From: JBOHCT01 sp050699055
Lineage (GTDB): Bacteria; Actinomycetota; Actinomycetes; Streptosporangiales; JBOHCT01
Direction of reading: 5' to 3'
NCBI GenBank assembly: GCA_050699055.1
Contig: JBOHCT010000207.1
Coordinates: 1-7,350 of the forward strand
DNA length: 7,350 nt
The translations under genes were made by a program, and so were the position numbers. The notes under the pieces were generated by a model. The model saw nothing but the letters and a program-made list of their open reading frames with translations, was not told the origin of the DNA and ran no database searches. Of the stretch, positions 1-6,816 are shown piece by piece; position 1 is the stretch's first letter; each line of letters opens with the position of its first letter.

Positions 1-502
1 CGACGAGCGCGTCGACCGCCCGGCCGATCTCCACGCGCTCCTCGCCCGCGACGATGACGTCCGCGGCCTTGCCCGCCGCACGCCGGCGACCCTTGGGCGC
101 GGCCTCTGTGGTGAGGAGCATGGTCCGCGCGTCGGGCAGAGCACCGGTGAGCAGGTCTCCGCCGAGATCGAGGTCGAGCCGGCGCGAGACGACCGCGATG
201 GCGGGGGCGGGCGGCTGGCCGGCTGCCTCGCGCATCGCCTGCCACGCTCGCTTGGCCGGCACGGCGCCGTACCCCTCGACCCTTGCCGTCCCCGCCCCCA
301 CGAGGATGACATCCGCGAGCCCCCGTAGAAGTTGGAAGATCTCCTTGTCCGCGCCGCCGGACAGGCCGCCGGAGCGCCCGTCGAGCTGGGCCGCGCCGTC
401 GACGCTCGCGACCATGTTCGTGCGTACCCAGGGGCCGGTCGGGTAGGCGTACAGGTCCGCGAGGTCCGGGGCGTCGTCGGGAGCTGGGTAGAGGCGTCGC
501 AC
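1..502 (-). CDS. Pyrimidine reductase family protein (RibD C-terminal / DHFR-like), partial at window edge
   Basis: Seen: a minus-strand frame is open from a GTG at 502-500 to the window edge, giving 167 codons. The start reads VRRLYPAPDDAPDLADLYAY. It continues with NMVASVDGAAQLDGRSG (residues 29-45), a GGADKEIF stretch (49-56), LRGLADVILVGAGTARVEGYG (residues 59-79, the NADPH-binding region) and VIVAGEERVEIGRAVDAL near the edge. Known: this is the pattern of the RibD C-terminal domain (PF01872) family, NADPH-dependent reductases related to the riboflavin-pathway step on the ribosylamino-pyrimidine. Actinobacterial stand-alone members are about 240-260 residues, so roughly the last third is missing here. 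The start is bounded by an in-frame TGA three codons upstream, and the ribosome binding site is weak. It follows glgX by 51 bp on the same strand and may share its transcript. Inference: the stand-alone form lacks the deaminase half, so a true riboflavin role is not certain; a generic pyrimidine or folate-like reductase is the alternative. Confidence 0.85.
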   Translation of the reverse strand, partial: MRRLYPAPDDAPDLADLYAYPTGPWVRTNMVASVDGAAQLDGRSGGLSGGADKEIFQLLRGLADVILVGAGTARVEGYGAVPAKRAWQAMREAAGQPPAPAIAVVSRRLDLDLGGDLLTGALPDARTMLLTTEAAPKGRRRAAGKAADVIVAGEERVEIGRAVDALV

Positions 503-508
503 GTTCCG

Positions 509-534
509 CAGTCAACCAGATGCGACTCAGTCAA
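509..534 (-). repeat. Direct repeat of TTGACTG upstream of the reductase start
   Basis: Seen: on the minus strand the heptamer TTGACTG occurs twice, at 534-528 and 515-509, 19 bases apart, in the 51-bp gap between glgX and the reductase. Either copy resembles a -35 hexamer, but no convincing -10 lies at the right distance before the GTG at 502. It could be a binding-site repeat or chance. Confidence 0.25.
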
Positions 535-553
535 TCAGCCGGGGCGGTAGGGA

Positions 554-2662
<2,109 letters not shown>

Positions 2663-2668
2663 CAAGAG

Positions 2669-2676
2669 CCTCCCTC
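2669..2676 (-). promoter_or_regulatory. Ribosome binding site of glgX
   Basis: On the minus strand this reads GAGGGAGG. The GGAGG core ends 6 nt before the GTG at 2662 and 3 nt before the TTG at 2665, which favours GTG as the real start codon. Confidence 0.7.
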
Positions 2677-2709
2677 GATAGCCGCCGAACCACTGAATGC
2701 GCCACCGTG

Positions 2710-2725
2710 TACCCTATAGCGGGTA
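2710..2725. promoter_or_regulatory. TACCC-N6-GGGTA palindrome in the ftsH-glgX gap, possible operator
   Basis: Seen: TACCCTATAGCGGGTA has perfect 5-bp inverted arms around a 6-base centre, 48 bp upstream of the glgX GTG. On the minus strand it contains TATAGGGT, which could serve as a -10 element (TATAGG or TAGGGT). No matching -35 is found at 16-18 bp. Known: TACCC...GGGTA half-sites resemble operators of CsoR/RicR-type metal-sensing repressors, although the spacing differs. Inference: a repressor site over the glgX promoter is possible, and a chance palindrome is equally allowed. Confidence 0.3.
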
Positions 2726-2733
2726 TGGGGACG

Positions 2734-2751
2734 CGCTTATTCGCCCAAGCG
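2734..2751 (-). terminator. Weak hairpin just after ftsH
   Basis: Seen: CGCTT and AAGCG form a 5-bp stem with an 8-base loop, starting 18 nt after the ftsH stop codon. There is no T-tract after it. It is the only candidate for an ftsH transcript end in this gap and is weak, so read-through into glgX is plausible. Confidence 0.2.
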
Positions 2752-2769
2752 GCACCGACACATGGGCGG

Positions 2770-4731
2770 TTATCCGCGGGAGGGATCTGGGCGTGGTTCA
2801 CGGGGCTCCGGCCCGATTCCCTGGCCGGACTCCTGGCTCGGTGGGGCGTCCCGCGCGATCTTCTGGACGTCGTGGCCACTCACGGTCTCCTCCTCGACAA
2901 GAAGGTCCATGAGCCGTTCCAGGGCCGGACGATGCCGGCGCAGCAGCGCATAGGCCTGACCCTCGGCCTCCCTGAGAAAGGCGGCGATCTCCTCGTCCAT
3001 CCGACGCTGGGTCGCCTCGGCGTACGGACGCTGCGCACCGAGCTGCCCGTCGCCGAGGAACCCGGATGAGCCGTCACTGAACCCGATCGGGCCGATGGCC
3101 GTGCTCATGCCGTACTCCCGCACCATCTTCGTGGCGAGCTGCGTCGCGTTCGACAGGTCGTTCGCGGCCCCCGTCGCGGGCTGGCCGAAGACGAGTAGCT
3201 CGGCGGCACGTCCCGCGAGCCGCACGGCGAGGGTGTCGCGCAGATAGCCCTCGAACCGGACGTGGCGCTCCTCGGGTAGCTGCTCGGTGGCGCCGAGCGC
3301 CTGGCCGGCGGGGAGAATCGTCACCCTGGCGACCGGATCGGCGTGCTCGGCGAGGGATGCGACCAGGGCGTGCCCACCCTCGTGTGCGGCGACGAGGCGC
3401 TGCTCGTCGGGCAGCAGCGCATTGGTCTCGTCCCGTCGTCCCAGGATCGCGCGGTCGCGGGCGTCCACCATGTCGTCCGGGCGGATCTCGATTCGGTCAT
3501 CGCGTATCGCGAAGATCGCGGCCTCGTTCACGAGGTGGGCGAGGTCGGCGCCGGAGAATCCCGGCGTCATCCGGGCGATCTCGTCGAAGTCGACGCCTTC
3601 GCCGATCTTCTTCCCCTTCGCGTGGACGGCGAGGATCGCGCGTCGCTCATCCTTCGTGGGCAGCGGCACCATCACGTGCCGGTCGAACCTACCGGGGCGC
3701 AGCAGAGCCTGGTCGAGGATCTCCGGCCGGTTCGTCGCGCCCATGACGATGACGCCCGTGTTGGCCTCGAACCCGTCCATCTCCGCGAGCATCTGCTGCA
3801 GCGTCTGTTCCCGCTCGGAGTGCGATCCTGGCGTCCCCCCGCCGGCTCCCGACCGCTTCTGGCCCACCGCGTCGAGCTCGTCCACGAAGATGATCGCGGG
3901 CGCACGCTTGCGCGCCTCCTCGAACAGGTCACGGACCCGTGAGGCCCCGACACCGACGAACATCTCCACGAAAGTCGTCGCGTCGGCCGACAGGAACGGC
4001 ACGGCCGCCTCCCCGGCGACGGCACGGGCCAGGAGCGTCTTGCCGGTACCGGGTGGGCCGAGCATCAGCACGCCCTTCGGGCCGACGGCCCCCGCCCTCT
4101 GATACCGCTCGGGTCGGCGAAGGTAGTCGACGACCTCGGCGACCTCCTGTTTGACGCCCTCGTAGCCGGCGACGTCGCTGAACTTGGTGGTTGGCCGGGT
4201 GGTGTCGTACAACTTCGCCTTGGACTGGCCCACCTTGGTGAGGGCGCCGAGGCCGCCCGCGCCGCCCGCCTGACGCATGCGCCGTCCGATCCACCAGAAG
4301 ACGAGGAAGATCAACGCGAACGGGATGAGCCACACCAGCCACTGGCTCCACCCCCCTCGCCCACCGGTCGCCTTCACGGTGACGTGGTGGGAGCTCAGTT
4401 TGCTCTGCAGATTGCTCGTGTCGAGCGCGGTGGGGACCCTGGTGGTGAAGTGGGCGCCCTTCTTGAGGGTGCCGTTGACCCCGCCCTGCGGATCGATGGT
4501 GACCTGCTTCACCACGCCCTTGTCGACCTTGTTCACGAACGTGGAGTACGTGAACTGCTTCGTCTGACCGCCACCCAGCAGCGACGGGAGAACGAAGATC
4601 GCGACGAGGACGACCAGGGCCACGACCAGGATCCAGATGTTGCGCCATCCGGAGGGCTGACCGGGAGGCCCGCCCGTCGGTTGGTCTCGCCGCTCGTCCC
4701 TTGGGGGGCCCGGGCGTGCGTTTCTGCTCAT
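2770..4731 (-). CDS. ftsH: FtsH-type ATP-dependent zinc metalloprotease, probable second paralogue
   Basis: Role (known for family): a membrane-anchored hexameric AAA+ protease that extracts and degrades membrane and short-lived cytosolic proteins. Seen, in order: a Pro/Arg-rich cytoplasmic start (1-30); membrane segment one (about 31-52); an extracytoplasmic FtsH_ext domain (about 53-127); membrane segment two (about 129-150). Walker A is GPPGTGKT (225-232), the pore loop FVG is 258-260, and Walker B is IIFVDELDA with D284 and E285. Arginine fingers R345 and R348 lie in LLRPGRFDR. The zinc site HEGGH is 450-454 with third ligand D525 in TGAAND. A Pro-rich tail ends the 653 residues. All catalytic residues are present. 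HEGGH replaces the usual HEAGH but still fits HExxH. The ATG at 4731 has only a weak ribosome binding site. Context: actinobacterial housekeeping ftsH usually sits beside hpt and folate genes, whereas here it stands alone between glgX and a sulfur operon. The protease part (GQALGATEQLPEE, LLVFGQPATGAAND) looks like the second actinobacterial FtsH type; that is an inference. Confidence 0.95.
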   Translation of the reverse strand: MSRNARPGPPRDERRDQPTGGPPGQPSGWRNIWILVVALVVLVAIFVLPSLLGGGQTKQFTYSTFVNKVDKGVVKQVTIDPQGGVNGTLKKGAHFTTRVPTALDTSNLQSKLSSHHVTVKATGGRGGWSQWLVWLIPFALIFLVFWWIGRRMRQAGGAGGLGALTKVGQSKAKLYDTTRPTTKFSDVAGYEGVKQEVAEVVDYLRRPERYQRAGAVGPKGVLMLGPPGTGKTLLARAVAGEAAVPFLSADATTFVEMFVGVGASRVRDLFEEARKRAPAIIFVDELDAVGQKRSGAGGGTPGSHSEREQTLQQMLAEMDGFEANTGVIVMGATNRPEILDQALLRPGRFDRHVMVPLPTKDERRAILAVHAKGKKIGEGVDFDEIARMTPGFSGADLAHLVNEAAIFAIRDDRIEIRPDDMVDARDRAILGRRDETNALLPDEQRLVAAHEGGHALVASLAEHADPVARVTILPAGQALGATEQLPEERHVRFEGYLRDTLAVRLAGRAAELLVFGQPATGAANDLSNATQLATKMVREYGMSTAIGPIGFSDGSSGFLGDGQLGAQRPYAEATQRRMDEEIAAFLREAEGQAYALLRRHRPALERLMDLLVEEETVSGHDVQKIARDAPPSQESGQGIGPEPREPRPDPSRG

Positions 4732-5106
4732 GTGCGCGTTGGTCCGTCCGCTGACTGACTCGAGGGCAGGAGTGTCGCGGCCCCTGTCCGTTGTGCTCTC
4801 TCGACCGTAGCCCCATTAGCGTCGTTGCCTGCCGCCACGACCCCGAAACGGAAGGGCGTCCAGCGGTGATGTCAGCCCCGATCGCCTCGGGCCCCGGTGT
4901 ATCGAGCATTGGGGCCGAGTTCGTACCCCCGCCTGCCGGTGCGGCGCACCCGACTCTCCTGGGTGGCTTGGCGTAGGGCGGCGGTGAACCGGCCCGGCCC
5001 CCACCTGTGACCGCGTACCCGTCGGTGCAGGTCGTCGCGTCCGACTGTCCGGTTCGCCGTAGCGAGAGCGGCTGTCTATCGCGTTACACTCACCTGTCTC
5101 CGTCGG
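4732..5106. other. 375-bp intergenic region between cbiX and ftsH
   Basis: No convincing gene is seen on either strand. Short frames of about 60 codons occur on both strands, with no recognisable domain and no good ribosome binding site. It should hold the end of the sulfur-operon transcript and the promoter of ftsH. A TACGGT (minus strand, 4809-4804) fits the loose actinobacterial -10 pattern, but no good -35 stands 16-18 bp upstream, so no promoter is called. A strong bulged hairpin lies at 4886-4919 and a weaker imperfect one (ACCTG/CAGGT plus ACC/GGT) at 5003-5032. Confidence 0.5.
4886..4919 (-). terminator. Strong bulged GC hairpin, possible terminator of the sulfur operon or 5' leader element of ftsH
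   Basis: Seen: CTCGG-G-CCCC at 4886-4895 pairs with GGGGCCGAG at 4911-4919, giving 9 pairs with one bulged G and a 15-base loop. It is about 190 nt beyond the cbiX stop and about 155 nt before the ftsH ATG. No T-run follows on either strand. GC-only hairpins without a T-tract are often proposed as actinobacterial terminators, and this one could equally be a structured leader of ftsH. Confidence 0.35.
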
Positions 5107-5871
5107 CTAGCCTGCTTCGGCGACCGCGTCGGTGGCCTGGAGTGCCTCGTCGTAGCGCTGCAGGACGACGTCCACGACCTCGGGCGCCGCACCCAGCACG
5201 GGTGCGACAGCCGCTCCCGCCGCCTTCCCCGCTTCCGCCGTCCTGGCGGCGAAGAGACCGGGCGCGAGCAGGTACGGCGCGACGGCGACGCGGGGCGCTC
5301 CCGCGCCGAGGAGGCTCGTGACGGCATCGCCTGGTGTCGGCCCTGTGTCCGGCCCTGGGGCAGACGCGTACGCGGCCACCACCGACCACCATCCCCGCCG
5401 CCTCCACGCGCGGGCGAGCCCGGCCACGGTGGCGTTCGCGCGCGCGTCGCTGGAGCCGGCCGCGGTGAGCACGACCGCCGTATCGGGGTCGCCGGGCCGC
5501 AGGCCCATCCCGTCCAGCCTGCGCTCCAGCGCCGTGAGGAACCACGGATGCGGGCCGAGCGTGGTGCCGTAGCGCACGGACAGGCGCGGGTGCCGGCGCC
5601 GCGCCTGCGAGAGGGCCCCCGGGATGTCGATCCTGCTGTGGTAGGCGGCCGTGAGCAGCAGAGGAAGGACCACCGCCCGCTCGGCGCCGTCCGCGGCCAA
5701 CCGGTCGAGGGCCTGTCCCACGGATGGCGCCGAGTGCCCGAGGTGCGCGGCGGAAGCGGACAGCCCGGGCCGCTGCCGCCGTACCTCCGCCAACAGGGCG
5801 TCGACGGTCGCAGAAGCACGCGGATCGCGGCTGCCGTGGGCGACCGCCACGAGTGGGACCGCGCGTGTCAC
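5107..5871 (-). CDS. cbiX: Sirohydrochlorin chelatase, CbiX/SirB family, two-repeat form
   Basis: Role (known for family): inserts Fe2+ into sirohydrochlorin, the last step of siroheme synthesis (some relatives insert Co2+ for cobalamin). Seen: 254 residues forming two CbiX-like repeats. The first starts with PLVAVAHGSRDPRA, where H12 is the first metal-site histidine, and the second histidine H78 is in AAYHSRIDIPG. The second repeat begins near VVLTAAGSSDARANATV. It has lost both histidines: AAGSSD stands where HGSRD should be, and a LLAPGLFAAR stretch replaces the second histidine region. Only the N-terminal half should therefore be catalytic, as in other fused chelatases of this superfamily. 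Start: the GTG at 5871 overlaps the cysH stop in a GTGA, so translation is probably coupled; a longer frame upstream lies inside cysH and is ignored. Context: directly behind sulfite reductase and APS reductase, so iron and siroheme are far more likely than cobalt. Confidence 0.9.
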   Translation of the reverse strand: MTRAVPLVAVAHGSRDPRASATVDALLAEVRRQRPGLSASAAHLGHSAPSVGQALDRLAADGAERAVVLPLLLTAAYHSRIDIPGALSQARRRHPRLSVRYGTTLGPHPWFLTALERRLDGMGLRPGDPDTAVVLTAAGSSDARANATVAGLARAWRRRGWWSVVAAYASAPGPDTGPTPGDAVTSLLGAGAPRVAVAPYLLAPGLFAARTAEAGKAAGAAVAPVLGAAPEVVDVVLQRYDEALQATDAVAEAG

Positions 5872-6557
5872 TGGTGGATCCCGCACTCCGTCTTGCCGAA
5901 GCCGGCCCAGCGTCCGCCCCGTGGATCCTCGCCCGGCCCGACCCTGCGGGTACACGGGGCGCAACCGATCGACGGGTATCCGGCCGAGCGCAGGGGGTTG
6001 ACCAGGACACCACTCGCCGCGATGTAGGCCTCGACGTCCTCGTCGCTCCAGCGGGCCAGCGGGTTGATCTTGATCTTTCCGCGCCGCTCGTCCCAGTCCA
6101 CCACGCGTATGCCGCGGCGCGCCGCGGTCTCACTCCGCCGGATCCCGCTCGCCCAGGCCACGTACGGCTCCAGCGCCCGGTCGAGGGGAGCGATCTTCCG
6201 CAGCGCACAGCAGCGGTCCGGGTCCCGGGCGTAGAGCCGCGGCCCGAGCGCCGCGTCCTGCTCGGCCACTGTCCGCTCGGGGGCGGCGTTGATGACGTTG
6301 ACCGGATATGTCGCGGCGACCGCGTCGCGGGTCCCGAGGGTCTCCGCGAAGTGGTAGCCGGTGTCGAGGAACAGCACATCCACGCCGGGCCGAACGTGTG
6401 ACGCGAGGTGCACGAGGACGGTGTCCGCCATCGACGAGGTCACGCAGAAGCGGCCGCCGAACGCCTCCGCTGCCCAGCGCAGCACTTCTTCGGCGGACGC
6501 CTCCTCCAGGTCGCCCGCCGCTGACCGTGCGACCCGCTCCAGATCGGTCTCGGTCAC
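5868..6557 (-). CDS. cysH: Assimilatory adenylylsulfate (APS) reductase with [4Fe-4S] cluster
   Basis: Role (known for family): reduces adenosine 5'-phosphosulfate with thioredoxin electrons to sulfite and AMP in the cytoplasm. Seen: 229 residues with the SSMADTVLVHL nucleotide-binding motif (41-51), LFLDTGYHFAET (62-73), GIRRSE (138-143), KINPLARWSDEDV (163-175) and the C-terminal KTECGIHQ with catalytic C225. The cysteine pairs CC (116-117) and CxxC (199-202) mark the iron-sulfur form. That favours APS rather than PAPS as substrate, so APS kinase is not needed for this step. Start: the GTG at 6557 overlaps the zinc-ribbon stop by four bases (GTGA) and has GGAGG 7 nt upstream. A longer in-frame extension exists upstream but would run through two other genes and is rejected. 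Its stop overlaps the chelatase start. The product sulfite feeds the sulfite reductase encoded at the window end. Confidence 0.95.
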   Translation of the reverse strand: MTETDLERVARSAAGDLEEASAEEVLRWAAEAFGGRFCVTSSMADTVLVHLASHVRPGVDVLFLDTGYHFAETLGTRDAVAATYPVNVINAAPERTVAEQDAALGPRLYARDPDRCCALRKIAPLDRALEPYVAWASGIRRSETAARRGIRVVDWDERRGKIKINPLARWSDEDVEAYIAASGVLVNPLRSAGYPSIGCAPCTRRVGPGEDPRGGRWAGFGKTECGIHQ

Positions 6558-6688
6558 AGCCGTGCCTCCACCCCTACGAACCGCAGCGTGAACGCGCGGC
6601 CGCAGCCGCGGCACCGCCAGCTGGTGTTCGACGCGTCGTACGGTTCCAGGTCCTCGTCGGCGCAGTACGGACAGTAGAAAGGTGTCAC
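6554..6688 (-). CDS. Small four-cysteine zinc-ribbon protein between sulfite reductase and cysH
   Basis: Seen: 44 residues from the GTG at 6688, beginning VTPFYCPYCADEDLEPYD. Two CxxC knuckles, C6/C9 and C26/C29 (WRCRGCGRAF), are separated by 16 residues, the pattern of a minimal zinc ribbon. A GGAG lies 8 nt before the GTG. The start overlaps the stop of the 43-codon frame before it, and the stop overlaps the cysH GTG (GTGA at both ends). Known from memory of actinobacterial genomes: a small CPYC...CxxC protein is often encoded exactly between sulfite reductase and cysH, but its function is not established. Inference: it may act with one of these iron-sulfur enzymes or as a redox or metal accessory. 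An N-terminal extension upstream stays open only through the repeat-like element and the sulfite reductase end and is not believed. The ancestral start may have been the ATG at 6816 before the element inserted. Confidence 0.8.
   Translation of the reverse strand: MTPFYCPYCADEDLEPYDASNTSWRCRGCGRAFTLRFVGVEARL
6565..6569 (-). promoter_or_regulatory. Ribosome binding site of cysH inside the zinc-ribbon gene
   Basis: The minus strand reads GGAGG, 7 nt before the GTG at 6557. It fixes the cysH start at the overlap with the preceding stop codon rather than at longer upstream options. Confidence 0.7.
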
Positions 6689-6816
6689 GAGGTGGACTCC
6701 AAAGTGAGCATCGCAGGGAGCGGAAGCGAGCGAGGGCGGGGTCCCCGCGGAAACGCGGAAGCGTTTTCGTGGGGTGCAGCAGCGGAGCGGAGGAGGACAC
6801 CGGGATACGTCGTCAT
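6685..6816 (-). CDS. 43-codon ORF bridging sulfite reductase and the zinc-ribbon gene
   Basis: Seen: the ATG at 6816 overlaps the sulfite reductase TGA (ATGA). A GAGGAG (6830-6825) lies 8 nt upstream. The frame ends in a TGA at 6687-6685 that overlaps the zinc-ribbon GTG. The predicted peptide starts MTTYPGVLLRSAAAPHENAS and is rich in Pro, Arg, Ser and Ala, with no recognisable domain or membrane segment. Most of it is encoded by the repeat-like hairpin element at 6713-6796, so the composition reflects that element rather than protein selection. Inference: ribosomes leaving sulfite reductase probably do start here, and the frame keeps the translation relay intact. The product itself may be functionless, or the first few codons may be the relic of an older zinc-ribbon start. 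Confidence is for translation, not for a functional protein. Confidence 0.4.
   Translation of the reverse strand: MTTYPGVLLRSAAAPHENASAFPRGPRPRSLPLPAMLTLESTS
6713..6796. repeat. Purine-rich repeat-like element with a 14-bp hairpin
   Basis: Seen: on the plus strand, AGCGGA/AGCGAG-type purine-rich stretches flank a hairpin. The left arm is 6743-6756 (CCCCGCGGAAACGC), the loop is GGAA (6757-6760), and the right arm is 6761-6774 (GCGTTTTCGTGGGG). As plus-strand RNA all 14 positions pair, two of them G-U, closed by a GNRA-type loop. As minus-strand RNA the same two positions become A-C mismatches. A competing GGGGTCCCC lies at 6738-6746. The composition differs sharply from the neighbouring genes. 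Inference: it looks like a dispersed palindromic unit of the REP or small-MITE kind. Copy number cannot be judged from one window. Confidence 0.55.

Noticed and set aside
509..534. TTGACT copies as the -35 of a promoter for the pyrimidine reductase
   Set aside because: No TANNNT-like -10 stands at 16-18 bp before the GTG, so only the repeat is reported.
2707..3069. Plus-strand frame of 120 codons starting in the ftsH-glgX gap
   Set aside because: Most of it is antisense to the ftsH 3' end, with no recognisable motif.
2770..4731. FtsH as an inactive protease because of HEGGH
   Set aside because: HEGGH still satisfies HExxH, and the third zinc ligand, Walker motifs and arginine fingers are intact.
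3929..4909. Minus-strand frame of 326 codons over the ftsH start
   Set aside because: It overlaps the well-supported ftsH frame in another phase and its composition is nonsense-like.
4791..4976. Possible 61-codon plus-strand gene in the 375-bp gap
   Set aside because: No ribosome binding site or domain; Ala/Pro-rich composition, and it spans the hairpin at 4886-4919.
5090..6379. Long minus-strand frame (429 codons) across cysH and cbiX
   Set aside because: It is out of frame with two genes of clear identity, and its Arg/Gly/Pro/Ser-rich composition is typical of a shifted high-GC frame.
6713..6796. The hairpin region as a CRISPR repeat or intrinsic terminator
   Set aside because: There is only one palindromic unit with no spacers, no T-run follows on either strand, and the genes on both sides are translationally coupled.
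6558..6800. N-terminal extension of CysH to 310 residues
   Set aside because: It would run through the zinc-ribbon gene and the element; the GTG at 6557 has GGAGG and gives the normal family length.
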